From assembly GCA_900323505.1 (NCBI GenBank), contig OOIN01000030.1:372001-436000 (forward strand): 64,000 bases of DNA, written 5' to 3'. Below are positions 43,288 through 52,244 of this stretch, one piece after another (position 1 is the first letter of the stretch; each line of letters begins with the position of its first letter). The translations under genes and the position numbers were made by a program. This stretch comes from Ustilago trichophora. Taxonomy: Eukaryota; Basidiomycota; Ustilaginomycetes; Ustilaginales; Ustilaginaceae. The notes beneath the pieces were generated by a model that was given only the letters and a program-made list of their open reading frames with translations, was not told where the DNA came from and searched no databases.

Positions 43288-43405
43288 ATCTGCGGCCATA
43301 GAACCTTGAAAGCACCGCATCCCGTCCGATCTGCGAAGTTAAGCAAGGTATCGCCTAGTCAGTACTGCGGTGGGGGACCACGCGGGAATCCTAGGTGCTG
43401 CAGTT
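43288..43405 (+). rRNA. 5S ribosomal RNA
   Basis: 118 nt. The core blocks are unmistakable: GCGGCCATA near the 5' end, GCATCCCGTCCGATCTGC, GAAGTTAAGCAAGG (internal control box A region), CAGTACTGCGGTGGGGGACC and ACGCGGGAATCCTAGGTGCTGCAGTT. Helix I pairs CTGCGGC near the 5' end with GCTGCAG near the 3' end, with one G-U pair. A T-run terminator follows directly. It stands alone between protein-gene territory, not beside 18S/28S genes, so it is one of a dispersed set as in several fungi. Ends are set by the helix and by the usual length and may be off by a base or two. Confidence 0.96.
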
Positions 43406-43407
43406 CC

Positions 43408-43416
43408 TTTTTTTTT
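43408..43416 (+). terminator. RNA polymerase III T-run terminator of the 5S gene
   Basis: Nine consecutive T start three bases after the 5S 3' end, followed by further T-rich clusters (to about 43445). This is the standard Pol III stop signal. Confidence 0.88.
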
Positions 43417-43599
43417 CTTTTTCTTTTCTTCTTTACTCTTTTTACACGCTGCGCTAAGATGTGGGATGTTAAGCTGCATTGAAAGTTGAGACCCTGGCTT
43501 AGTCAATCGGGCGCGCGCGCGCGAGCTCTCCTTTGCTGCCGTCAGCTGTTGTGTGGCTCTGGGCTCTGCTGCACGCACGGATCGCACAGTGTTGGACCC

Positions 43600-43620
43600 T
43601 GTACAGTACAGTACAGTACG
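43600..43620 (+). promoter_or_regulatory. Tandem CAGTA element before the flavin monooxygenase gene
   Basis: TGTACAGTACAGTACAGTAC lies 116-136 bp before the FMO start codon, the closest of all such motifs to a start in this window. Function inferred only from repeated occurrence upstream of genes. Confidence 0.4.
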
Positions 43621-43735
43621 CAGCTCATCATCCTCTTCGCTGTCGTTTCAGCTCTTGTGTCACTCAACTGCCATCTCAGGACCATTCTCCGTAAGCTCAC
43701 TCGAGATCACCGGCTGATTCTCATCTCTCGCAAAT

Positions 43736-45913
43736 ATGAAGGTGGCCATCATCGGTGCGGGTCCCAGCGCCCTCGTCACAGCCAAAACCCTCCTCGAAGC
43801 CGCCGATGCTGATCCCAACTTTAAGCCTAGCATCACCATCTTTGAAGCAGAGTCAGACATTGGCGGCACATTTCGCTATCGCTCCTATTCAAACGCCACG
43901 CTAGTATCATCTAAACAGCTCACTTCGTACTCCGACTTTCGTCTTCCACTCGAGCACAAGGACCATCTTACGCTCAACGAATATGTCCAGTACCTCGAAG
44001 ACTATACCACCCACTTTAAGCTCAGAGAACGATGCGAGTTTCGCATGACGACCAAGGTGGTCAAATCGGTCAAGGTCGAAGGTGGCCATCTGCTGCGCTA
44101 CCGCTCGTTGGAGGCAGATCACAAGGATGCACCCGACCGTTCCGAGCTCTTTACCCATCTTTGCGTCTGCTCGGGTCTCCATGTCACACCGGCGCTGCCA
44201 AACATCCCAGGCCTACCTCCTACGATCGAGGGTGACCAGGTGGTAACAGAGCCAATGGGATCGGCTGAAACGGTAGCTTCGCGCATCTTGGAACCTATCG
44301 AGCACGCCAGCAACGCATCAGAAATCATGACTCTTCACTCGTCCCAATTCAAGGATCGCTCCTTGTATCGTGGTAAGCGCGTTATGGTCCTAGGTACAGG
44401 CGAGACGGGAATGGATATGGCATACGAGGCGGTCAAGGCAGGTGCAAAAGAAGTCATCCTCTGCACACGATCTGGCTTCCTCCTCTTCCCCGCTGTGCTT
44501 GCCGATTTCGTCGTCTTTGGCAACGTCTTTGACGGCAACCTGCCCATCGATGGTCTTATCACCAACTTGTTCGAGACGGCCTATGTCCATCCTTGGGTCG
44601 CAGGCGCGCATCTGCGATGGTTCGTATCCGACTTTGTCATCAAGCGTCTCCTCTGGTGTCTAACAGGCACACAGGCTGGCTGCAACCAATGGGTTGGCGA
44701 GCTAGAACCACACCGACTCGGCCGAGCCTACACCTTCCTCAACAAGAGCAGCAAAGCCATGCCCTACATCAACCGCGGCTGGAAGAGACGTTCGCGCTTC
44801 TTGGAACGCATCACGAGCTATCTGGACCCACCCACCGTCAAACCGGAAGAGGTATCGGTCGACCTCGCTCCCTTCCCTGCGCGTGTTCGCGAGGATGGCA
44901 CAGTCGAATTCGTCCGCAATGGCAGGAAAGAAGATCTTCGCATGCGCAACCGTACGGTCAAGCCTGATGTTGTGGTCTATGCCACCGGATACACTCAGCA
45001 GTTTGACTTTTTGTCCAAAGAGTATCCTGTCCCCGCCACGGTTCGATGCAGGGACGTATTCGATCCCGACGATCCGACGGTGGCGTTCATCGGCTTTGTC
45101 CGACCCGGTGTAGGCGCAATCCCACCCATTGCCGAAATGCAGGCTCAGCTATGGACCCTCATTCTGCGCAACAAGATCCCCGCCCCGCTCTCTACACCTC
45201 ACTACTACCTGCTCGTAAAGGAAAATGCGAGGATCAAGTACGGCGTTGATTATTCTTCCTACGTCGCGACGCTGGCTCGTGATATGGGCACTGCGCCACC
45301 CCTTGGACAGCTTTTGTGGACATACGGTCTCAAGGTGACCCTCATTTACTGCTTTGGTGCTGCCTTCCCCACCTTTTACCGCTTGTTGGGTCCTTACCGC
45401 CACCCAGACGCGAAACGCATCGTCGAAACCGAAATCTACGATACTATCCGACGCCGCGGCGTAGTCGGAAACATAATGATGGGTCTCATCCCCATGATCT
45501 TTTACGCCTGGGTCAACCTTACCGCACTCATCCTTGAAAAAGTCTACCACTTTATCACTGCCATCACCCGCCCCTTCTCCCCGAAGACGTCCAAATCGAG
45601 ACTCTCCGATCAGCACCCAGAATGGCCCAAAGCTCGTCGCTTCCAAAGCGATTTCGAACCCGTATCTGCGACAACCACCATCAAACCCGCCGGCATTAGA
45701 CATCAGCAGCAGCAGCAACAACAACAACAACCACAAAAGCCAAAGGGAAGAATGCTTCGACTTTTTGCCTTGTTTGCTGCAATGCTGGCAGTGACTGGAT
45801 CGGGAGTCGAGGCAAATACAGAGATCAAAAACTTTGGCCCCGTGCTGTGTCGCGCAGATGAGTACGGACATTTGGCTGGCAAGGCTGCTGATCAGCTCTC
45901 GACGAATTGGTGA
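43736..45913 (+). CDS. FAD/NADPH-dependent flavin-containing monooxygenase; frame open into the next gene
   Basis: The frame gives 725 residues when unspliced. An N-terminal FAD-binding GxGxxA (VAIIGAGPSALVTA, residues 4-17) is followed by FEAESDIGGTFRY. A second Rossmann motif, RVMVLGTGETGMDMAYEA, lies at about 215-232 for NADPH. The ATG-type motif VVVYATGYTQQF is at about 411-422. This is the FMO/Baeyer-Villiger-like class; the substrate is unknown. Two hydrophobic segments near 525-550 and 578-612 suggest membrane attachment. A poly-Gln run (about 656-665) precedes residues that are at once the signal peptide of the downstream PGA1-like gene. No stop codon separates the two: the TGA ending this frame (45911-45913) lies inside the downstream intron's donor GTGAGT. 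The natural C terminus is therefore uncertain; see the first finding. Confidence 0.85.
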   Translation: MKVAIIGAGPSALVTAKTLLEAADADPNFKPSITIFEAESDIGGTFRYRSYSNATLVSSKQLTSYSDFRLPLEHKDHLTLNEYVQYLEDYTTHFKLRERCEFRMTTKVVKSVKVEGGHLLRYRSLEADHKDAPDRSELFTHLCVCSGLHVTPALPNIPGLPPTIEGDQVVTEPMGSAETVASRILEPIEHASNASEIMTLHSSQFKDRSLYRGKRVMVLGTGETGMDMAYEAVKAGAKEVILCTRSGFLLFPAVLADFVVFGNVFDGNLPIDGLITNLFETAYVHPWVAGAHLRWFVSDFVIKRLLWCLTGTQAGCNQWVGELEPHRLGRAYTFLNKSSKAMPYINRGWKRRSRFLERITSYLDPPTVKPEEVSVDLAPFPARVREDGTVEFVRNGRKEDLRMRNRTVKPDVVVYATGYTQQFDFLSKEYPVPATVRCRDVFDPDDPTVAFIGFVRPGVGAIPPIAEMQAQLWTLILRNKIPAPLSTPHYYLLVKENARIKYGVDYSSYVATLARDMGTAPPLGQLLWTYGLKVTLIYCFGAAFPTFYRLLGPYRHPDAKRIVETEIYDTIRRRGVVGNIMMGLIPMIFYAWVNLTALILEKVYHFITAITRPFSPKTSKSRLSDQHPEWPKARRFQSDFEPVSATTTIKPAGIRHQQQQQQQQQPQKPKGRMLRLFALFAAMLAVTGSGVEANTEIKNFGPVLCRADEYGHLAGKAADQLSTNW

Positions 45914-47037
45914 GTTGTGGCCTGGATCTTGTAATATAGCTCGCACTCAAAGGCGCTGTTGCTGCAATTTCATTGCTTTGTGGAAACCTCGGCTGCCTGT
46001 TGTCATAGCGTCCCTTAGAAGCTAAATGAACACCATTCGCTAACTCAAACAGATTCCACCCTTCTTCCTCTCTCAGGCCAATCCTCACCCCTTCAATCCA
46101 ACCGGCAACGTTTACCATCTACCCTCTCCGCCGTCTTATGCAGCACAATACCGCCGAACCTCATGACTCGAAACTAGGCAACTGGCTCACACTCGATCTC
46201 TCGTCCAATGGCACCTTCACTCTTCCCACACCTCGGCAGGCGGCCCTCTACTCTGATCTGAGTCCACGAGACCGCTTTGTCCGACAAACGATTGATAAAG
46301 TTGCCTGGTTTTTGACCAAACGGTATAGCATTCGTACTTCGATTGGGGCGCACTTGGCGTTGGATGTGGATCTGGAGCTTGTGGGGCCTGAGGAGGTGTT
46401 AAGTAGAGGTGGGGTTGAGTGGAAGGCTGAGTTGGTCGAAGCTAAAGCGGTGCAGAATGAGGAGGTGGGGAAGGTGGTTAGAACACAGGAGGGGGTGCCG
46501 AATCATGCGGTGATAAGTAGCGTTGTACCTAGGCAAACGGCAACACCTTCTCAAGAAAAGGAGCAAGGAATGGTTGGAAACACGATGGTATTCTCACAAT
46601 CATCATCGGCAACTGTCCCAGCAGAGATCCTGGCAAGCGACACGATAAATCTAAACAAAGACCCGACCGGCGCACCTCTCTTCCCTTGTCCCAAAATATA
46701 CTTGCACGTGGTGGCGCGAAAGACGGGCGTACCTATTCCTCCATCAGCGACATCGCATCTATCACAGGTGGAAGGGATACGGCGTACACTGTTCAGGTTG
46801 GTAGAGCGGGTGTTTGGTCCCCTGGCAACAGCGAAGGTGGAAGACGAGGAGGGCGAAACGAGGGAGAGTGCGCCTATTCATATCACCTTGGAGAAGCTCT
46901 CTGTCGGGAGTGTGCCTGCAACGGCGCTCAGTTTGGCACTTCCAATGACTGGCTTGCTCCTGCTGGCTTGGTTTGGGATCAGACCTCTATTGGACGGCCT
47001 GCTTCCTCAAACTCAAAAGCTTGGAAAAGACGACTAA
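45752..47037 (+). CDS. ER type I membrane protein, possibly PGA1-like (GPI mannosyltransferase II cofactor), two exons
   Basis: Exon 1 is 45752-45909 and exon 2 is 46077-47037. The intron, 45910-46076 (167 bp), has donor GTGAGT, branch word GCTAAC at about 46039-46044 and acceptor TCTCAG. Splicing joins a split Trp codon and gives 372 residues. A clear signal peptide (MLRLFALFAAMLAVTGSGVEA) is followed by NTEIKNFGPVL. Fungal Pga1 proteins also have an ANTE.. start after the signal peptide and a W..L.P block, here NWPILTPSIQP. A lumenal domain follows (GNWLTLDLSSNGTFTLP, LDVDLELVGPEEV), then a C-terminal span (ALPMTGLLLLAWFGIRPLL) and a short basic tail with KDD. Pga1 with Gpi18 adds the second mannose to GPI anchors. 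The family call is weak; exon structure and topology are well supported. Confidence 0.6.
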
Positions 47038-47203
47038 AAGGTTGGTCTTCAACTCAGCTGTTGTATCTTTGCAAAGATCTCTCTCTCTCCTCTCGCTCTC
47101 AGAAATGAAAAGCCTGTGCCTCGAGAAAAACGGGGATCGGAGTGAATGGTATAAAAACAAGTTTGATTGCAAGAGTATGCACATATCGAAACCAGGGTAT
47201 GCA

Positions 47204-47224
47204 TGTACAGTACTGTACTGTATT
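47204..47224. promoter_or_regulatory. CAGTA/TACTG motif between two convergent genes
   Basis: ATGTACAGTACTGTACTGT carries both orientations of the unit. It lies in the 241-bp gap between the facing stop codons at 47037 and 47279, so it cannot be an ordinary promoter element here. Confidence 0.3.
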
Positions 47225-47278
47225 TCACTTCTATACGTCAACTAGACCGAAATTTCCACCTCGTTTTTGTTGCTTGCT

Positions 47279-49012
47279 TCAGCCCTTGAGCGCCTTTTTC
47301 GCATTCTTCCAACTCAAATGAGCAAGCGCATTGTATAAATTGAACAACCTCGCACATTCCTTATCCTCCTCGAACGGATATTTTGCACCAATCGCTACCG
47401 CTGCCGCATATCCACTAACAATGGCAATCTCTTGCATATTGACCAAAGTCCAACCTCCACAATAGTTGGTATGATTGGCACCATTGATGGTCCATAACCA
47501 GGGTACAACGTAAGCGTAATGTGTCCAACGATGAGATTGTTGTTTCCACCATTTCTCGAGGATGATTTTGTCCTTTGAAATTTCGTCTTTTGTCCATTTA
47601 TCGCTAATGTCTTTATTGAGAAAGATGGTTTGGAAAACGTGATCTTGCACTGGTGGATCTTTCAATTCGTCGGGATTGCAAGATGGAAGTTGAGAAAGAT
47701 GCTTTTCTTGACTATCTCCCTGTTTTCCATATGGACCTTGACGTTCTCTAGGAGGTGCAGATTCAGGAGATCTGGCACCACGTTGTTGCGGACCCGTAGG
47801 ACCAGCACCGCTGAATTGGGGCTGATAATTGGTAAGATCAAAACTCATCTCGATGAGCGCAGGATCGTCTTGGTACATCTTGATGAGGTAGAGGGGTTTC
47901 CAATTTTTCTCGGCATATTGGAAGGATTCTTGGGTTTTTTTGTCGTTCCTCTTCTTGGCATTGTACTGCGAATCGTAGGTCATCTGGTAATGTTTCGACA
48001 TGTAGTCATAGTCGTTATGGGTGGTGGTAATGTCCCAACGATAGACGATGGATCCCAGGATCTTGCGTTCTTTCCAGCTGGCATTTGACTTGAGGATTTT
48101 CAGACTGGTATCGGCATCACAGGCCAAGATGAGCTCGTCGAAGACTTCGACTCGTTCTTCTTGGTCTCCGATGGTGAGAGGTTTTCCATCCTTGTCGACT
48201 CGGCGAGAGGTGACGAGAATGTTGCCGCCGCGTTTGCGAGCCTGGCGAGTGTTGCGTTGAATCTCGGTAACCTCGCGACTGGTTTCAATATGAATGTTGC
48301 CATTCTTGGAAATTTCGTCCTGCCAAGCAGCATACACTCTAGCCAACTCTGGGAACGCCATCATTGTAGGAACACTTGCCAATAGACTATCCTCTGAAAA
48401 CTCGAATAGCCTCATACTAGGATCCAAAAACACCCTCTCCAAAATTGCACTCGAGATATGCTTGGTATCGTTTCCCGTACCAAAAAACAGAGCCACCAAT
48501 GGATACACCATTCTCTCGCCAAATTCGTCGGAGAAGCCAAACATCTTCAACATTCTATGCACCGGAATGACGGCAAAGAAGACCTCGAACCTCTTGATCG
48601 TCTTGAGGGTGGTGCCAAACTTTTTAATGTCGGCCGAGTACTTTTCGACGAGTTGCGAGGGGAAAACGTTGGACCAGAAGGTATCTTTGCCTTTACCAAA
48701 CGAGATTTGCATTCCGACTTGTTGGGCTTTGAATCCAAGCACGGATTCAAACACTTTAAAAGTGTTGTAGAAGACGGGAGAGGCTCCTTGGACGCCATCG
48801 TTGATGTATTGGGATCGGTACTTGGCAGGGTCAGGGAGTTGGTAGGAGGTGGCAGAACCTCCGAGAGTGCATTGCTTGTCGTAGAGGGTGACTTGGAATT
48901 CGGAGGGAGAGAGGGAAAAGGCGTGACAGGCCGACATACCTGAGGCGCCGGCGCCGACGACGATGACGCGCTTCTTGGTGGAAGGTTTGCCGCTGCCGTG
49001 GGTGGACGACAT
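47279..49012 (-). CDS. FAD-dependent oxidoreductase (NAD(P)-binding Rossmann/amine-oxidase-like)
   Basis: A 577-residue intron-free protein. The FAD motif is at residues 16-28 (VIVVGAGASGMSAC), followed by the second half of the dinucleotide site, VTLYDKQCTLGGSATSY. The middle contains long substrate-domain helices. Near the C terminus is a typical FAD-closing part, GANHTNYCGGWTLVNMQEIAIVSGYAAAVAIGA, like amine-oxidase/desaturase-type flavoproteins (COG2907 group). Substrate and pathway are not visible. A Pro/Gly/Arg-rich insertion (about residues 415-460, GPQQRGARSPESAPP) interrupts the catalytic part and is probably a surface loop. It lies next to the flavin monooxygenase gene, convergent with its partner, but there is no sign of a metabolic cluster. 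The ATG gives MSSTHGSGKPSTKKR, a short basic lead before the motif. Confidence 0.85.
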   Translation of the reverse strand: MSSTHGSGKPSTKKRVIVVGAGASGMSACHAFSLSPSEFQVTLYDKQCTLGGSATSYQLPDPAKYRSQYINDGVQGASPVFYNTFKVFESVLGFKAQQVGMQISFGKGKDTFWSNVFPSQLVEKYSADIKKFGTTLKTIKRFEVFFAVIPVHRMLKMFGFSDEFGERMVYPLVALFFGTGNDTKHISSAILERVFLDPSMRLFEFSEDSLLASVPTMMAFPELARVYAAWQDEISKNGNIHIETSREVTEIQRNTRQARKRGGNILVTSRRVDKDGKPLTIGDQEERVEVFDELILACDADTSLKILKSNASWKERKILGSIVYRWDITTTHNDYDYMSKHYQMTYDSQYNAKKRNDKKTQESFQYAEKNWKPLYLIKMYQDDPALIEMSFDLTNYQPQFSGAGPTGPQQRGARSPESAPPRERQGPYGKQGDSQEKHLSQLPSCNPDELKDPPVQDHVFQTIFLNKDISDKWTKDEISKDKIILEKWWKQQSHRWTHYAYVVPWLWTINGANHTNYCGGWTLVNMQEIAIVSGYAAAVAIGAKYPFEEDKECARLFNLYNALAHLSWKNAKKALKG

Positions 49013-49238
49013 GGCTGAATGCTATACTTGAGGGTTGTGGCTGTTGTCGCTTATGGTTTCTGTATGCTGTCTTGTGAAGGTATAAAGACAAATTGCGATT
49101 CGAAAGAAGCAGTGGTGGTGATGGGAGGAAAAAGTCGGTGCGAGCAAAGGAGCGGCTCATATGAGGAAACTCGACCAGCCAACCGTTAGTCATCCTGCTC
49201 TGCGAAACGAACAACATACCACAATCATCATCATTCTC

Positions 49239-49282
<44 letters not shown>

Positions 49283-49938
49283 GTGAAAGCCAGAGGGGAG
49301 GAGGACCCTGACCCAGGGATTTGTGTCGGATTTTTGTGCAACAAGGCCTGACGGGATTAGCAAAGCGGCATCTGCAGGGACGTCATCGCTTTGTCTGACA
49401 GCTGCAGCCCTTTTGGAATTGCATCAACTCCACTTTCGATCCAGATTTGAAAATCAGCAAAGCCAAATCGGCGATGGAGAAGAAACGCGTCTCTTTTTTC
49501 TTGCGGTGAAGTGCGCCTCAGCTTGAGCTTGTTGCCTTTGACTTGATTGTTGAACCCTGAGCGCAAAGGCCAACCAACACTTTCTACCTTGAAAGCTTTA
49601 CTTCTTTATCCGCCCACAACTCTTATCCCGCCGCAAGCGCAATTCGCTCTCACATGACCAGTCGGCTCTACAGTACGGCCAGCCTACTGCGCACTCGAAG
49701 AGATTCAACCCAAGCAAGCATCTTCATCAAGCCGCTCAAGAGCTTCTTTCGGCTTCTCTTTCATCAGTCACACGCTTAATATCGCGTTGCAAGAGGTCAC
49801 AGCGTCAAGCTCAGCTTGTTCTTCAACCTCCGCCTGCTTTCAACCACCGTATTCCCATCTCAACCGCCTCAATCGCCCTCTGTCTACGCAGTCTCCTTAG
49901 CTCAGTTGCCAAGCCATCTCGCTTGCTGCTCCACAAAC
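49013..49938. other. Divergent promoter region between the FAD oxidoreductase and the SET gene
   Basis: About 930 bases. It contains (CT)17 at 49244-49277, a CTACAGTACG motif at 49668-49677 and a pyrimidine-rich leader before the SET gene. The SET frame is open upstream of the chosen start for 41 codons. No other gene was seen. Confidence 0.5.
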
Positions 49939-51813
49939 ATGTCTTTCTTCACGTCTCTTGGCCTGCCAGAGGCTTCCACTTCTCGTCTTGGCATCAGCAT
50001 TCCCACCCTCACCGACGAGGATCTCACCCAGAATCATCAACAAGGCGACGACGACGACGACGACGACGACTCGGAAAAGGTGACCTTTGCCAGCAAGCAG
50101 ATCAAGCAGCTCTCCGCACTTCGTTCCGACCCCGCCAACCTCGTCATGACCCGTCCAGCCGACATGGGTCAAAAGTTTCAGCTCAGGCTCGCCAAGCATC
50201 CACCAAAGATCTTTCCTGAACACGACATGGAACGTTTGTACAACTATTTCCAGTGTTGGGTAAATGAATGGGAGCTCGGCCATCAGGGACTCGCGATTGA
50301 CAATCCTAATGCGGCCAATCTGGGCGACGTTGTTCCTCCCTGGGACTTTTGCTGGACGGACGACTATCTCCTGGATCCTTCGGTCCCTTCCCTCAAAGAC
50401 ATCAAACCTCGACCAAAAACAACCAAGGACGAGCTCACCGATGAGCTCTGTGTGAACCGAGGTTGCGATTGCGAGGATGACGAGTGCGATCCTCGTACGT
50501 GTTCGTGTGTAAAAAGAGCAGCCGAGTGCTATCCTTACAAAGGTTCCTACTATCAGAGCATGTTTGATCCACTCGAGCCCACAAACCGCAACTTTGCCTA
50601 TGACGCCAACGGATGCCTCGCCTCTGACATTCCTGTCGGAACACCCATCTTTGAGTGTAACGACTTTTGCCCCTGTGCCGACTCGTGCAGGAACAGGGTC
50701 GTGCAAAAGGGTAAAAAGGCTCCTCTGGCGTTTTGGAAGACCGAGAGCAAAGGTTGGGGTATCAAGGCCGTTGCTGCCATCCCAGCGGGGACCTTTGTTG
50801 GAGCGTATGGGGGCGAGCTGCTCAACGATCAGGAAGCGGAACGACGAGCCATTGTCTACGACCAGAAGCTGGGTACAACCTACCTGCAGAGCGTCGATTC
50901 GCACATCCTCAAAGTTCATCTGACCCAGCAAATCATCGAAAAGGATCTAGCCGACAACAAAAAGCTACAAGACTACCGCGGTAGCCCGGCCAACGAGCGT
51001 CGCATGGTGGAGCTGATCACCAAAACCGCCGACCATATTGAACTGTACGACGAGTACTTTCAATATCTCGAGGAGAAAGACCCTGTTTTGTACGATGCCG
51101 AATTGCGCAAACGTGCCGGTGATCTTTCTGAACACGACTCTGAGCGTCTGTTTGCTTGCGCCAAAAGAGAAGCCCGTCAACGAGCTGAACAAGCAGCTCT
51201 ACGAAGACGCGAGAGACGTCAACGTCAAGCAGCTTTGAATCCTTCTCCTCTACTGCCTCGGCCTGCTCCGATTCCGTTGGAACAAGATCTCAATGATCCC
51301 GTGTACAACTTTCTCTCTCTCGATTCAGACCAACAAGATTATGCACGAAACATGCAAATCATTCGATCCGACATGGAAGATGAAAGATTTGTCACGGTCG
51401 ATTCGGCACTTTGGGGCAACCATACACGATTTTTCAACCATTCTTGCGAACCTAACATCTATCACGTTCCGGTTTATACCAACAATGCTTCGATCATGAG
51501 GCCTTTATTGGCGTTTTTTACATTACGCCAAGTGAAGGCTGGGGAAGAATTGTGTTTTAGTTATGCAGGTAAGATGGGTTTTGATGAGCAGATGGTTGAT
51601 GAATTTTTGCCTTCGCCATGTCAAAGTCCGACCAGATCGAGGAATAAACCAACCACGATTCATGCGCCTTCGGCCAAGCCTGGGGTGGAGACGGTTGCTG
51701 CGATTGTTGCGACCGAGGCGGATAAAGGTGCGAAGGCGTCGATTGCAATGTCGAGGTTGATGGTTACGTGTAAATGTGGTGCGAAGAACTGTACTGGTCG
51801 TGTCTTTGCCTAG
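49939..51813 (+). CDS. SUV39/Clr4-type histone H3K9 methyltransferase with insertion in the SET domain
   Basis: A 624-residue protein from MSFFTSLG (ATG with A at -3; the frame is open 41 codons more upstream). A poly-Asp stretch lies at about 37-44. The pre-SET Cys cluster runs from about 170 (CVNRGCDCEDDECDPRTCSC) to 250 (CNDFCPCADSCRNRV). SET part 1 starts at about 258 (KGWGIKAVAAIPAGTFVGAYGGEL, EAERRAIVYD, TYLQSVDS). SET part 2 starts at about 484 (VTVDSALWGNHTRFFNHSCEPN, AFFTLRQVKAGEELCFSYAG). The post-SET motif CKCGAKNCTGRVF closes the protein. The pre-SET/SET/post-SET order and NHSCEPN mark the SUV39 family, which deposits H3K9 methylation in heterochromatin. Between the SET parts are about 160 charged residues with Arg-rich helices (KREARQRAEQAALRRRERRQRQ). 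No chromodomain is visible. The frame stops 8 bp before the (G)43 tract. Confidence 0.9.
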   Translation: MSFFTSLGLPEASTSRLGISIPTLTDEDLTQNHQQGDDDDDDDDSEKVTFASKQIKQLSALRSDPANLVMTRPADMGQKFQLRLAKHPPKIFPEHDMERLYNYFQCWVNEWELGHQGLAIDNPNAANLGDVVPPWDFCWTDDYLLDPSVPSLKDIKPRPKTTKDELTDELCVNRGCDCEDDECDPRTCSCVKRAAECYPYKGSYYQSMFDPLEPTNRNFAYDANGCLASDIPVGTPIFECNDFCPCADSCRNRVVQKGKKAPLAFWKTESKGWGIKAVAAIPAGTFVGAYGGELLNDQEAERRAIVYDQKLGTTYLQSVDSHILKVHLTQQIIEKDLADNKKLQDYRGSPANERRMVELITKTADHIELYDEYFQYLEEKDPVLYDAELRKRAGDLSEHDSERLFACAKREARQRAEQAALRRRERRQRQAALNPSPLLPRPAPIPLEQDLNDPVYNFLSLDSDQQDYARNMQIIRSDMEDERFVTVDSALWGNHTRFFNHSCEPNIYHVPVYTNNASIMRPLLAFFTLRQVKAGEELCFSYAGKMGFDEQMVDEFLPSPCQSPTRSRNKPTTIHAPSAKPGVETVAAIVATEADKGAKASIAMSRLMVTCKCGAKNCTGRVFA

Positions 51814-51818
51814 CGCGC

Positions 51819-51820
<2 letters not shown>

Positions 51821-51863
<43 letters not shown>
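51821..51863. repeat. (G)43 homopolymer
   Basis: Forty-three consecutive G, preceded by GCGCGCCC, eight bases after the stop codon TAG (51811-51813) of the SET gene. Such a tract in the 3' leader would form very stable G-quartet structures in DNA or RNA. It could also be a sequencing or assembly artefact. Confidence 0.9.
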
Positions 51864-51864
<1 letters not shown>

Positions 51865-52244
51865 CACTTTGTTAGCAATATAGTCGAACAATGTCTATCC
51901 CCCTGTTATCGATACACTCACCCAATCGTCTACGTCTCATAAAGCCGTTTGGATGCCATCCAAGTGCGCCATAGTCAAACGTCAATCCGCTCATCTCAAA
52001 AACACAGTCGCTCAAGAACCCCATCCCTCTCCATCCAACCTCGTCCACATCCTTTTGCAAACTTCTCTCCAACACACACACACACACACAAATGAAGAGA
52101 AACCCCCATCTTAAAACCATGACAAAATTGTTGTTCCATTCTGAATAGTAAACGAAAGCATGGAAAAGAAAACCACCCCGAGTCTGTGAATCTTGCCCAC
52201 AACTGAATTTATGACGGATTGGATTGCTGCTGAGAAAATTGCTA
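51864..52244. other. Convergent 3' region of the SET gene and the Sec7 gene
   Basis: About 380 bases with a (CA)8-like stretch near 52072-52092. No gene seen. Confidence 0.5.

Noticed and set aside
43736..49012. Secondary-metabolite cluster around FMO and the FAD oxidoreductase
   Set aside because: The two flavoproteins are separated by a GPI/ER-type gene and convergent. No synthase, transporter or pathway regulator is nearby.
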